From contig JAPWDM010000003.1 of assembly GCA_035578155.1 (NCBI GenBank), forward strand, positions 20,858,916 through 20,922,915: a stretch of DNA of 64,000 nt, written 5' to 3'. Position 1 is the stretch's first letter, and every line of letters begins with the position of its first letter. Source of the DNA: Brachynemurus nebulosus (Eukaryota; Arthropoda; Insecta; Neuroptera; Myrmeleontidae). The position numbers and the translations under genes were made by a program. Shown here one piece after another: positions 24,601-36,291 of this stretch. The notes beneath the pieces are model-generated. The model made no database searches and was not told the DNA's origin. It saw only the letters and a list, made by a program, of their open reading frames with translations.

Positions 24601-25071
24601 ATTTATTATTATTATAGACTTTTACGCCAACCTGGCGCTCACTACTCAGTAGGACAGTACTGGGTAACATTCACCTATACCGGCATTATGCAAGGTATTA
24701 GGCTCTGTGGAAGGGTAATGTGCCAAACCAATCCGTAAAAGTACCGTAGTACATTCCCGGATGGGCTGGTCACATCACTCCTTCTATTGTTGTTATTGTT
24801 GCTTGAAATGAGGTGTTATGTGTCTATTTTGGTGTACACTGGGTCGTACGGCGAGACTTTTGTGGGAGCGTAGATGTTGACTCAATGACAGACGGCTGTG
24901 AAAGCCTAGTTCGTTTTCGTGTCCTCAGAGAATAGGTAGGATTAGGGACAGAGGGAAGGGAAAGGACTGTTTGTGTTTGTGTGTGTGTTCGTGTATGTAT
25001 GTGGATGTGTCGTTCTATTTTACGTTTCTTGGTGTAAATGTGTTCTGATTCATCAAATTGCTCATTACGAT

Positions 25072-27949
25072 TAGTGATGAGCAAATGCAAGACCAAGACC
25101 AAGACTACCAAATCTTGGTCTTGGTCTTGTTCTTGCATTAAGAATGTTGGTCTTGGTCTTGTTCTTGCATTAAGAATGTTGGTCTTGGTCTTGCTAGAGC
25201 GGATTGAGTCTTGGTCTTGGTCTTGGTCTTGCAGAATGCAGTCTTGGTCTTGGTCTTGGTATTGCTAAAAAATCTTGCACTTTCTTGCATTTTTTTTTAT
25301 TAGCGAATTTTTGAATCGAAATTTCAGCTATCACAGCCACTATCATGGTGCGTTTTGATAATTTACCGCAACACAGTGTCAAGCTCGGCTCTACGCTAGA
25401 AGTTTGTTTTGAGGTCTCTAGGGGCAGTAAAATTTGGAATTTGAAGTTTTTTCTTTTTTTGCTCGTCATTAATTTTTTGGTAGGAAAAAAGAGCAATAAT
25501 AACCCACAATTTCGCTCTTAAAATTAAAATCATTCAGGAAAAAAGTGAAAAAGTAATTAAGACATTTTTTTTAGGAAAAGGCAGGGGCGGCAATTTTCCG
25601 GTGTCTAGAGCGACACTTATAAGGAAAGGTATCCAACTGTATCTCTCAAAAATTTTTGAAACTGTGGTGGATTGTAGATCTCATTAAAACTAATCATGAG
25701 CCATATTTCGTTCGTGCCCATAAGCGGTTTAAGGGGCTAAAACTTACCCCTGAAAATTTGAGTTTTTTCAATTTTCTTAAATAACTTGGAAATGGTAAGA
25801 GCTTTGGTAGGGAATCTTTATTATGATACCAAAATTAAACTTATAGAATCACTGGGGTTTCATCACCCCCCCCCCCTAATTTTATCAGGTATTTTTTGGT
25901 AAAAGAGGAGACTGTTATGTGTAAATAAAAGAATTTTTAATTAATATATTTTACATCACTTCAGTTTATTTCTTGTTGCATAAATACACCCTTTGCTAAT
26001 ATTAACTTGGGAAAAATTTTAACTTTCTGATTTAATAATGAGGAAAAATATGGTCAAACAATCTCGTATTTTAGTAATAAATTGTTACAAACTTACGATA
26101 TACTTTAAAATACATCATACAACACATAATTATACCCACCCCCATGCTTTACTGACACCTATACAAATCTTATTTACTTATTTATTTATTTTTATTTATC
26201 TATACAATTGTCAATATTTTAACCTCTGGATGGAGGCGACTCTGGAAACAATTCATCAGATTATTTTCGGATAATGTAATTTTAAATGAGTGTATGATGT
26301 TGATTTACATCGTCGTAACAATATTCTAAAACTTCAGTCTCTAGCTCACAATCAGTTTTCGTCGAATAGTTTTTAAAATTGGTTTAAGTATGGATGATAT
26401 AAAAGTGGATATATTGACCAACGACCAGAAAGTTTTGAAAATTCTGTAACATATTGCTTTCCCAAAGAAGAAAGAGTGCATGTGATAAACCGGCTTTTAT
26501 AAGATCGGATCCACATGAAATATCCATTGCACTCATTGCGTTCATATAAGAATAATAATTTTTTTCACTATGTATACGTATAATTATTGTAATGCTTCTA
26601 ACGACTATTGACTAATCAGTAAGATATTTAACACTAAAACGAAATATACGAGAAGTCGAGAATATATCAGAAAATGAACTAGTGCCTTTTTTATTGACGA
26701 ATTTATCTAAAGATGAGAAGGGTAATCGCCCAGGGCGACTTCCCATTATCTTGTTATGTGAAATTGTATGTATTTTATGAAACTAAAAGTTAAAAATAGT
26801 AAATTTCCGGAAGTTCCAATCAGAGTTATGTCAAATTGTATATATTCTTCAGTTATTTTTCTTTTTTATTTAAAAAAAAGAGATTGGCCATAAATCTAGT
26901 TTTTTTTTTTTTTTTTCAATGGAAAGTCCCCATAAATTATATTAAAAACTGAAACTGACCTACAGTAATAAAAAATAAATATTATATGACAAAAAGAAAT
27001 TGAACAATCGTAAAGGATTATTTGAAAAAATAATCATAAAATAATAAAATGTCCTCATGCATATTTGTGCCAGTTTGCTTGGAATGTTAACATATGTGCG
27101 AAATTCTCTTAATGTGTAGATATTTAAAAATTTTTTTTTTTTGTTAACGTCTTCTCGCTTGACCGTTCTTATATTCTATCTATCTACATATTTTATTTAA
27201 GCTGTCTGTTTATGTTTCAAATTTTAGGGTGTCAACAATTCATCATAAATTAGTTTCCTGATTTTTACTGACTATACACATAACCTTCGATTCCATGTTT
27301 CCGAGTCTACCGACATAACAAAGACATTGTAATCATCTTTGTGACGTAAAAATTTTTTCTTTCAAAAATCAGAAATTTTACTTTTTACGGTTCCTAAAAA
27401 AATTTTGCCTTGTGGTGTGGCTGCCTCTTTGTCCACCTGAGTATTCGTAAAACCTTCCAAGGCGTAACTTCAGAACTATTCGACTAATTTCGATGAAATT
27501 TTCAGGGCTTTAGTTAGTTCCAAATGAATTTCTATTAAACGTGGTAAAATCTATTATTATTATTAAAAGTCGTAAAACCTATTAAACGCCGATATTTTAC
27601 TTATTATTCGACCAAAAGATTTTATAAAGGTAGTTGAAAGCATTATATTGATTTATGACAGCATTATCACACATTTTTAATTGCAAGTATTTAATTCGAA
27701 TTTTTAAAGAAACAATTTTTAATATTGCTTTAAAAAGTTTCAGTATTAATTATACTTTCATATTATTTAAATAGTTTAGCAAGAGTCTTGCTTTTTTCTT
27801 GCTTTTGTCTTGGTATTGCTCACGCGAGTCTTGGTCTTGGTCTTGCAATCATACTTATGGTCTTGGTCTTGGTCTTGCTATACATAGTCTTGGTCTTGGT
27901 CTTGGTCTTGCAAAAAATGCAAGACCAAGACTAATTTTGCTCATCACTA
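25072..27949. mobile_element. hAT-like element (2,878 bp) with subterminal TCTTGG arrays
   Basis: Left end TAGTGATGAGCAAATGCAAG and right end TTTTGCTCATCACTA are inverted, with an 8-bp duplication ATTACGAT (25064-25071) / ATTAAGAT (27950-27957), 7 of 8 identical. Both ends carry arrays of TCTTGG/CCAAGA (25084-25265 and 27782-27928). The interior includes a degraded hAT MITE (25365-25625), C-runs near 25867 and AT-rich filler. No transposase recognised. The open frames 25038-25268 and 25194-25496 read the arrays. Confidence 0.88.
25365..25625. repeat. Degraded copy of the GGCGGATTTAC hAT MITE family
   Basis: GGGGCAGTAAAATTTGGAA, TTGCTCGTCATTAATTTTTT and GGCAGGGGCGGCAATTTTCC followed by GCGACACTTATAAG parallel the order in 33676-34004. 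Its termini are eroded and no duplication can be read. Confidence 0.65.
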
Positions 27950-28368
27950 ATTAAGATCGGGTGTTCCTGGAATTGCGCGTTTAGATGGTACAGAGGTTGA
28001 CGGACCTTGTGTGTTATTGAGTTGGGCAGGATTGTGCACCAGAGCGGTAACAGTGACAGTGCGGCAGTTGGTCGATCCTCCCTCTCCATCAGACGAATCT
28101 GGATCTGTATGTGTGTTAAGTGTTTGTGTTTCAGTGTTAGTGTATTGTGTGTTTATGTATGTGTGTTGTGTGTCTGTAAGATGAGTGTCAGAGTGTTGTT
28201 CGCTCACTGTAGATGGCTCAGATGGAGTAGAAGCAGATCTTATGTTTTCACATATCGCAGTCGGATTCGTATTACTGAGGAACTTCCGTACTATACGACA
28301 CGTGTTTATGATCACTGCATTTTGTATAGTGACATATGTGTATTTTGGGAGACCCAAGAGGCTCAAAC

Positions 28369-28370
<2 letters not shown>

Positions 28371-28424
<54 letters not shown>
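28371..28424. repeat. (ATT)n microsatellite, 54 bp
   Basis: Eighteen ATT/TTA units. It makes the Ile and Tyr runs in the overlapping open frames on both strands and marks the outer end of the retroposon-like unit. Confidence 0.98.
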
Positions 28425-28522
28425 GGCGGAAATTCAAAAGCTACTCGATGGATTTTTTTTTGTTTATACCAAATATACTTTATATTACTGCCTTCTATAA
28501 ATGAATCAAACTTATATATCAA

Positions 28523-28565
28523 CTAGCATTTATCCGCGGCTTACCTCGCGTTGTCTGCCGTGTCA
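28523..28565 (-). mobile_element. Helitron-like 3' end (minus strand)
   Basis: On the minus strand the sequence reads CGAGGTAAGCCGCGGATAAA and then TGCTAG followed by T. A GC hairpin about ten bases before CTAG-T is the Helitron 3' signature and resembles the end at 37140. The 5' end was not found, so the copy is probably truncated. Confidence 0.5.
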
Positions 28566-29645
28566 CACCAATCTCACGTATCTCAGAAATGATAGTTTTG
28601 AGAAAACTTGAATAAAATATCAGATGGTCTTAATTATCTTAGACATTATTAAATATCTGAGATAATTGATTGTTATTACGCGTTATTGATTCAACATTGC
28701 ACCATTGATTTAATAACGCATAAATATACTATTAATAGATTTGAGCGTTACTTTATGGTATTCCAAATTTGTAAATAATAAACAAATATTTTACTTCACA
28801 AAAATACCACTTTTATTTTGGAACTGTGACAATATTGTTTCGAACCGTCAGTTCATTTTCAAACAGAATAAATATTACATTCGTTACATGCCTTATATAC
28901 TAATTTTATCTACGTAGATATACTTATTAAGGGGGCGTGGTATGTGATGTGGAAGTGGATGGGGTGAGAGTGGTAGGAGAATAAAAATATATGTTGTAAT
29001 ACCTTTTAAGGTCCTAGTGAATAAAATGTCGAACCTCAAAAATATGTAGATCAGTTTTCCTTGTTAAAAAGATTCCCGAAATTCTCCTGTCTAAAGATAT
29101 TTCTTCCCTTAATGGAAACGTTTTATTTTCGGTTTTCAGTTATAAAAATGATATATAGAGACAGTCGTAAAAACTGTTACTATCTGATCGCTATCTTAAA
29201 CAATATTAGATCTTTACGTGTAAAGAATTTGTGAAAGATTTTTGTCGAGTACTGTATTACAAAACAGACCATTTATTTTTATTGCAATCATTTTTGCAAC
29301 AAATATATAAATAATGATTCATTTATCAATCGTTTGCATCATGGTTTACGTCATACTGGAGAAGATCTTTAATAACATGGAAATAAAATCTTCCTAGAAA
29401 ATAGAAATGTATTCAACATATTGTTATCTAGAACATAATATACTTGTATGATATGATAAAAATATTTCTACATACTATATGAATCATATGAGACAATATT
29501 AGGCATCTACATTATCAATGGCGCCAAAATAATTCAAAATAAATTTATTCATAAAGATTTAGTATCGACTTATAATTATTTAGCCTGCAATCACACCGTT
29601 TTGTCTTTTACAGAAAATTACTAAACATTAGGAAAACAATTACGA
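28566..29645. other. No gene recognised
   Basis: AT-rich apart from a G-rich patch near 28930-28980. No frame or paired ends. Confidence 0.5.
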
Positions 29646-29935
29646 GACAATAATATTATAAATGCGAAAGTGAATTGGTTTGTTTGTTTATTTGATTGTT
29701 TATCTTGCTCTCACGCCCTAATAGCGTAACCAATTGACTTGAAATTTTGTACAGACATAGTTCAAAAGGCAGAAAAGGAGACAGTCTACATTTTACTTTG
29801 AAAAACATTTTAATTTCGCAGAAAAATTCCCCCAAAAAGTAACAACTTTCCATAGTGACACGATACCAAAGTTCGACAGGTATACTCAGTCATAATTTTA
29901 AATAACACGCAGGCGAATATTAAACTGTAATATCT
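29646..29935 (+). mobile_element. Helitron-like 5' fragment (TATAAATGCGAAA family)
   Basis: AATATTATAAATGCGAAAGT, a TTTG-rich tract, then TGACTTGAAATTTTGTACAG match the 5' part of the element at 36292. The 3' hairpin and CTAG end are missing, so it is a truncated copy. Confidence 0.6.
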
Positions 29936-30211
29936 ATTCATTAATGATACACAGAGTAGATCAAAGATTTGACCACTCCAAAAATGCAGTTTTGAATGAG
30001 GCAGACCACGCCTTGCTTATAGAAGTACTCTGTTTGATTATGTACGTATATCCACACCAATCCGCTAATTCAGCTTCGTCACTGATGATACATGTGCATC
30101 ATCGTTTCAATCAACTTCAATAACTGCATGTAATAATAGGAACATTTTTTTGCATTTCTTGGATTTCTCCTGTATTTATATAATACAGCTTTCAGTGGAA
30201 TATTACAACTA

Positions 30212-30989
30212 CACGGAGAGAAAAATCCTATAATTTTTGTAGAGAAAATTTCAGAAAAATTACTATGCTCCCCTATAATCCGTGCGCGATCGACGACCAA
30301 AATAAAAAATATGTGCTAGCATGGTAAAATTTAATGTGGTACTAACACAACTTTTATCACACTCTTATGCATGTATATTATAGTTTAATTCTTGTTGTCG
30401 TACTCTTTCATTTGCGCATCTGACTCGCGACCTTATATTGGTTGCACTGTACCTGTAAAAACATGTATACAAAAATGATTGCCAACAATATATTGTAATA
30501 CATATACTAAAGATAGGTAAATAACAAAAATATGAATTAAACGATGACATCATCCTAAGAGAGTGTAAAAGCAACTGACTACTAAGCTGCATCAAGGTGC
30601 TTGGTGGGAGCTGTCTGACAAAGTTTCTTCCACAGTCCACACCTATGGTTCGCATGTGACTCGCTGATTGAGGTACATTTCATTACAGCGTTCCCAACAA
30701 AACCAACCTTCTTTCTGTTTTTTTTCTTTCTATTATTAGCATGTTAGCATGGGAATTTTTTTAATAAACACAATTAAAAATTATTTTTTTGTCGGTAATG
30801 GAACTTTTTACTGTGCTGTTTTACAAATTTTACGGAGATAATATTACGAAAAGAACATTGCATCCTTTAAATTTTTTATGATTAATTATAATCTTTATAT
30901 TTTTACCTTACAGAATTTAATATGTTCGTCTTTTACACGTCGATTGTAGTGCTGAGCACAGTAATTTTTATAGGAATTTTCTCTCCGTG
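30212..30989. mobile_element. TA-flanked element (778 bp) with CACGGAGAG ends
   Basis: Left end CACGGAGAGAAAAATCCTAT and right end ATAGGAATTTTCTCTCCGTG are inverted, with TA on both sides (30210-30211 and 30990-30991). The 96-codon minus frame at 30365-30655 lies inside and shows no motif. Superfamily uncertain: Tc1/mariner- or ISL2EU-like. Confidence 0.85.
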
Positions 30990-30991
30990 TA

Positions 30992-32297
30992 TAGAAACAT
31001 GGAAATTTTTTCCCTGCTTCTTTTTAATAAAAAAAAAGACAGACAATATCTACGAAAAACATAGTAAGTATAAGATTGTCATTTTATATTGACATGTGAC
31101 AGACAAACTAATTATTTTCTTTAGGGGGAAGTTCACGCCAGAAACGGTTAATAAACTAACTTTTTTCGAATCTCGTTTTTTGTTTTTATTTCGTTCTGTG
31201 GTTCTTTAAAAGCACGGTGATATATAAAACATGACCAAAAAAATTTTTTTTCAAGTAAAAAAATATTTATTTGTGAGCCGCTGCACAGCCAAGTTGCTGC
31301 TCCTTTGCAGATAACGCTCACCCCCCCCCCCTCGTGATTTGATTAGTAATATTTAGTTTTGGTGTGTATACGAGTTATAGTATGCACTGAGATAATGTTC
31401 TTTTATTTGTATGTCTTTGTAGACGTTTTAATAAACAATGAGTAAACCGCTTCTTTTGTTATTATTTTTGTTTTTTACCGTTTCCCGAAACTTTTTGCCT
31501 GTTTTTGCCGACAAGGAAAATTATATCTCAAGTTCTAGAAAAATAGAGACTTAATTTTTTTTTTATTTTGTTCATAAACATATTACGCATAAAGTGGAGC
31601 ATGCTTTTTCCATTTGAACAATTGTAACTATTTTTAAACATTTTTTTTAATAAAAAAATAGGTTTTATAATTTCTAGAACTTTGGAATTACAATTTTATA
31701 GTTAATTTTTAAAATTACCTGAAACCCATACTCAGCTTTATGGACAGGTCCATTAGGAATAAAATAATGAAAAAATATTTAAAAAATATTCATCACTTTT
31801 TGAGATATGACGTTCCTTGTAAACGCTTAAAAACTTGTGAAAAAAGGCACCCTCCCCCCACAGGGAAGAGTAATGAATGTTTCAAAAACAAAATTTTCTA
31901 TTTGAAACCATCCCTAATTTGAAAAAAATTTCAACAAGCAATATAATCATAAATAAAAAAGTTGCTTTTTTATTTGAACTCCTCCCTTAATATATTTCTA
32001 AAGTTAAGTTACTTACTTACATCTACAAGCAACGATAACGATTAGGTCGATATACCTATTTGATTATATTAAGTGAGGTTTTCTGTAACATATATGATTG
32101 ATTATTATTAGACTCTTACGTCCTAAAAGTACGTAAAAAAAAAGTATCTAAGGGGCAAAAATTAACCCTTATTTAGTTAAACAAATAGTTGTTCCTTTTC
32201 TAAAACAACGCGTTACAACCATTTGACATGTTTTCCATAATATTGATAGCTTCTACTCACATGTTAGATGACGTTTAGCATATTATACACATTAATT
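30992..32297. other. No gene; possible eroded TTAA-type element
   Basis: TTAGGGGGAAGTTCACG at 31123 and GAACTCCTCCCTTAA at 31977 look like eroded inverted ends of a TTAA-flanked element of the 4751 type; agreement is partial. A ten-C run lies at 31322. The frame at 31740-31922 is not convincing. Confidence 0.4.
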
Positions 32298-32495
32298 CAG
32301 AGTCGGATTTACATACGGAACCCTTGGGACACGTGCTTCATAAAACCCTTCACAAAATTAATAATTAAACCCTGAAAACAAGAATAGAATAGAAAGGATA
32401 CGGTTTATTATTTTTTTTTTTCATTTTTTTTCTCGTCGGATCTATAGCATATTATAGAAGTACGCAGAGGCCTCTCAAAGGTAAATCCGGTCCTG
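32298..32495. mobile_element. hAT-like MITE (198 bp), GGCGGATTTAC family
   Basis: Left end CAGAGTCGGATTTACATACG; right end GGTAAATCCGGTCCTG. Flanks are CATTAATT and TGTTAATT, an imperfect 8-bp duplication (6 of 8). Same family as 6890-7137 and 33676-34004. Confidence 0.75.
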
Positions 32496-33667
32496 TGTTA
32501 ATTATATTTTTAATAGTGACGCCAATATTTAATAAAAGTTTTTTTCAGCACCGCCACTATCGTCGTAAAAATTTATTTTAATCAGCAAAATTATTTTGAA
32601 AAATTTAAGAACTGTATGAGGTATATTTCAAAATTAATAAAATTATGCCAACTTTTTTTGGGTATGCACCAAAATTACTTAGATTTCTTGTAAAAAAAAA
32701 CTGCGTCGAAAGTCTTAAATAATTCGTTTGTTTACTCCAATTATTATTAATTACTTTCATTAAACACAAATGAAAATTGATTTTGTATAACCGGGAAAAA
32801 AATTCATTTATAGAAATGTTATTTGAAAAACGAGACTATCTTAACACGCAAACCACAAGTATTATTTACGCGTACATATGGGCACAAATAACTGTGTCTG
32901 GTTGTTAAAACATTTATGTTTGACCGATATATGTATTATAATGAATAAGGTTTTTACTGAAAATCGAATGTAAAAGTAAAGTTAAAATAATCTTTTGGTT
33001 AAGATTTGGGTTTTAAATTGCTAAAACATCCAACGCTACATTATTTAATCCGTTATAATATCCCGCTCCTATCTCCACTCGCCGGATTTTGTTAAAATTT
33101 TACATAAAGATCCAGAATGGTATTATTAAATAAATTCCCAAAGAGGATCCTACTAGCGTTTCCAGGATACGGGTAAAGATATGTTTTATATATCGTATTC
33201 AGGGTTTTGGTATATATAAGAATTCTGGCGAGAAATTTGATATAAGAATTAAAATAAATAAGGTTAACATAGAAAAGGCCAATAATTCTTTTTTAAAAAC
33301 TAATTTATTATCCTGTTATCAAGAAAACGAAAATAATTACGTTACTTAAAAATAAATGTATCTCTTACATAATACCATGCCATTTTCATTGGCAACATAT
33401 AATTTTCATTATGTTTAGGTATAAACTATCACACAAAATATTTTTACAATATTTTCAGTTAGTTTGTTAAAATTCATAAAGAATTCAGGAAGAAATTCCG
33501 TTGACAGGAGAATGGACTGCCTGAATAAATTCACGGTTTTATTTCTTAATTTTAATAGAAACATTTTTTTATAGGAATCAGTGAGAAGATACAGATGGTA
33601 TGCATAACTCAATTTTGAATTTTTGTAACCAAATATGTTTTAAAAAATTGTTACTCCACAATTATGT
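32496..33667. other. No gene recognised
   Basis: AT-rich; the minus frame at 33415-33612 has no motif. No paired termini noticed. Confidence 0.5.
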
Positions 33668-33675
33668 ATTATGAA

Positions 33676-34004
33676 CAGCGTCGGATTTACACTAGGAGCA
33701 CGCGGGGCACTGGCCCTGACGGGCATATTTTTAGGAACGGCAAAATTTGGAACACACGTGGTATTTTTTTTTTGGTCGTCAATTATTCTTTGATAGAAAA
33801 ATAAGAAATGGGCGATTTTTTTTCTTTACTCGTCACTTATTTTTTGAAATGGGAGCTGTCTTTTTTTTGTTCGTCACTTATTTTTTGATAGGAAAAGTTA
33901 AAAAAATGGGATAGTATATAAGAAATTTTTTAAAATTTTTGCCAGGGGCGGCATTTTTCACAGTGCCCCAGGCGGCACTTAGAGTAAAATCAGCCCTGTT
34001 CCTG
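33676..34004. mobile_element. hAT-like MITE (329 bp), GGCGGATTTAC family
   Basis: Left end CAGCGTCGGATTTACACTAG, right end AGAGTAAAATCAGCCCTGTT then CCTG. An exact 8-bp duplication ATTATGAA flanks it (33668-33675 and 34005-34012). The internal TCGTCACTTATTTTTTGA segment is present twice. Confidence 0.92.
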
Positions 34005-34012
34005 ATTATGAA

Positions 34013-34540
34013 TGTAATTTTTGCTTCTCCCGAAAAATGAAAATGCACGTCAAATATATGTGCGTGTTATAGACAAAGTTATTCTTGTAAAGATGTCTCT
34101 TATTCTTGAATAAATATATTCGATTCGGTAATAAGAAAAATTTTTGATGAGTGGCATCTATTAAATTTTTACACAATAAATATAAATCAGAACAAAATTG
34201 TACGTGCTAACTCATAATATGAATGAATTTTATAGGAAGAAAAAATATGTTTACAAAACCATAGCTAAATATGTGTAAATACATATTTTCTCATTTTATT
34301 TTATGGATTTTCTTTCCTTAACTTTTTGCCCTGGTAATTTTATTTATTTATTATTTTCTTAGGTACTCAGTGCCAGTTAAATATACGCTCCACAAGTCTA
34401 CGTAACTGCGTATATACCTATGTGTTTATCTATTCCATTGACAGGAAAATATATTCTATAGGTAATAAGAAAAATTAATAAATATTTACATTCATTGTTG
34501 CCACTCATCATGTTGTAAAAATATGTGGGTAATATATTTT
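34013..34540. other. No gene recognised
   Basis: AT-rich; no frame, no paired ends. Confidence 0.5.
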
Positions 34541-34965
34541 TACATTTTTCAAAATGTAAAAAGTTCATATTTTAAAAGTTCTAATGTATCTAATTAAGTT
34601 ATGTTTATGTGATATGTGATAAATAAATTAATAAATAAATAAATTAATTATTATTAAAAAAAAGAAAAAATTAAATAATAATCACTTGTACCAGGATTTG
34701 ATCCCGGTACCCCACTATCCGCACTCCGTCGCTCTACCGCTGAGCTATAGCCATTTTGATGAAACATTCTAAATAACTTGGTTACCTATATCTTACCTAT
34801 ATTTTTGTCCAAATTTTAAATAAAAACATTTCCTGTGTTTTTGAGAGGTGGACCTCTAGATTGTAAATTTTTAGTATTAATATTATGCTCTACTAGTAGA
34901 CGAAATTTGATTGAAATCGGTGACGACCATACCTAAACCTCTCCTTGTAAGAAATTTCTAACGAG
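34541..34965 (-). repeat. tRNA-derived SINE-like repeat, copy 1
   Basis: On the minus strand it begins near 34965 (ACAAGGAGAGGTTTAGGTAT, GGTCGTCACCGATTTCAATC), continues through GAGAGGTCCACCTCTCAAAA-type sequence, and includes a tRNA-like block at 34753-34686: A box TAGCTCAGCGGTAGAGC with a perfect D-arm and B box GGATCAAATCC in a paired T-arm. The rest of the cloverleaf does not fold well, so it is not a functional tRNA. The same repeat is at 58862-59600. Confidence 0.8.
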
Positions 34966-35884
34966 CATCTCAGGTGCGGTCTATTTGTTTTAGACTGAAT
35001 GATGGATACAGTAAATCATTTGAGTATAATAATCAAATGATCAAATGTGTAAAAGCTGAGCTACAGTATCTCATTACTATAGCGCCAGGCAACAAAAAAA
35101 TATCAAAAAATAAATAATCACGAATCTTATCTGTAATTTTTCCCTCGAATTGTCCCGATTTTATTTTGTTCAAAAGTAACAATCCTGATAATAATAGACA
35201 TTGTACATTTACCACGTACGCGCAAGTTAATGGGTAAATATAATCATTGTAATGACGTCATGAATACTTCAACTCGTTTAGTTAGATCTACGCATACGTA
35301 ACATACTTACATACGTTGAACGAGGACGGTATGCCTTCAATGTGTTTTTAAATCTTTTGTAATACTAATTAAGCCCAGAATCTCTATAGTACTACTGGGA
35401 ATCTCCCTGATCAGCCTTGACACAGTAACCTGATGCGCTACTGACCAAACCATACACAAAACATAATATATTTGAAACACATAAATTATACTTAGCGACA
35501 GAGATAGATATATATTTTAATATTGTTGTAACTTTTGTAATTTGTGGTGATGTATATTGGTATGTATGCCAGTCTAATGAAACTTTATTGCAAACATTTT
35601 ATTTGATAATTTCTTGTTTGTTTTCCTTTTCCTTCATTAATTCTATACAAGCAACCAACCAAACAAACAAACATATACATACGTACACTTGCCCAAGTTG
35701 GTGTGGCAAATAAAAAATTAATCTCCTGGTCCGTGGTGTAAGGTTCACCAGTATATCATACAAGTACACTATAAAAAAAAATCCCCTAAATACGAATAGT
35801 CGAATACGTAGATCGTAGATACTGAATGTTGTAAAGACTGTGAAATTCATTGTTTATCTATATTCTATAATTATAATTACATAA
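34966..35884. other. No gene recognised
   Basis: Short inverted ATCATTTGA.TATAATAATCAAATGAT at 35017 and mixed AT-rich sequence. The minus frames at 35033-35215 and 35599-35850 have no motifs. Confidence 0.45.
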
Positions 35885-36280
35885 AAATCAAAACTGACTG
35901 ACTGATCGATGAACGCACAGTTCAAACCGCTGGGCCTAGAAACTTGAAATTTTGAATAGGGACTTCTGATATAACGTAGGTGAGCACTAAGAAGGGATTT
36001 TTGGAAATTCACCCCCTAAGGGGGTAAAACAGAGGATGAAAATTTTCAGAAAAATCTGTAATTTTTTGAGTTAAAAATATGGAAATTGGTGTTAAGTTAT
36101 TGGTTTGAACACAAAAGTTTCAGTGCTATTAAAAATTCATCCCTTAGAGGATTGAAACAGAGGAAGAAACTTTAAATGGAAGTCTGTCGTTTTTACAATT
36201 TGAAATGTGGAAACTGATATGGGATGGTATGCTGGTAATTTTAAAATTATTTTTAAAAATTCATTGTTTAACATGTAAAT
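35885..36280 (+). repeat. CCTAAGGGGGT repeat fragment
   Basis: Contains CCGCTGGGCCTAGAAACTTG, TAACGTAGGTGAGCACTAAG and TTCACCCCCTAAGGGGGTAA, then a weaker second pass (TTCATCCCTTAGAGGATTGA AACAGAGG). This is a kind of interspersed insect repeat body I recognise, likely the interior of a Helitron-like or LINE element; ends not seen. Confidence 0.5.
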
Positions 36281-36291
36281 CCTAATCCTTA

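Larger units (their letters stand above)
24602..28424 (-). pseudogene. Short retroposon-like unit with one frame, split by a hAT element
   Basis: Minus strand: an (AAT)n block (28371-28424), an open frame from about 28370 to 27950 that resumes at 25063 and stops at 24824, then about 200 bp of GC-richer untranslated sequence ending in an (AATA)-like tail at 24602-24615. The frame (about 220 codons) is Thr/Ser/His-rich, with TDPDSSDGEGG and a basic HIYTKKRKIERH segment, and no domain I recognise. The (TAA)-type tail suggests a LINE-mobilised retroposon. The interruption at 25072-27949 is a hAT-like insertion that leaves the two halves in the same frame. It could instead be an unknown host gene fragment. 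Confidence 0.5.

Noticed and set aside
27947..28526. 191-codon, 165-codon and 113-codon overlapping frames
   Set aside because: The + frames and the poly-Ile part of the minus frame come from the (ATT)n tract. Only the minus-strand part below 28370 was kept, as part of a retroposon-like pseudogene.
30992..31990. Second complete TTAA-type element
   Set aside because: Only about half the terminal bases agree and one flank reads TTAG; noted as possible debris only.
34686..34753. Possible functional tRNA gene on the minus strand
   Set aside because: The D-arm and T-arm are good, but the acceptor and anticodon stems do not pair, and the block lies inside a repeat present at 59.5 and 61.3 kb; it is SINE-derived.
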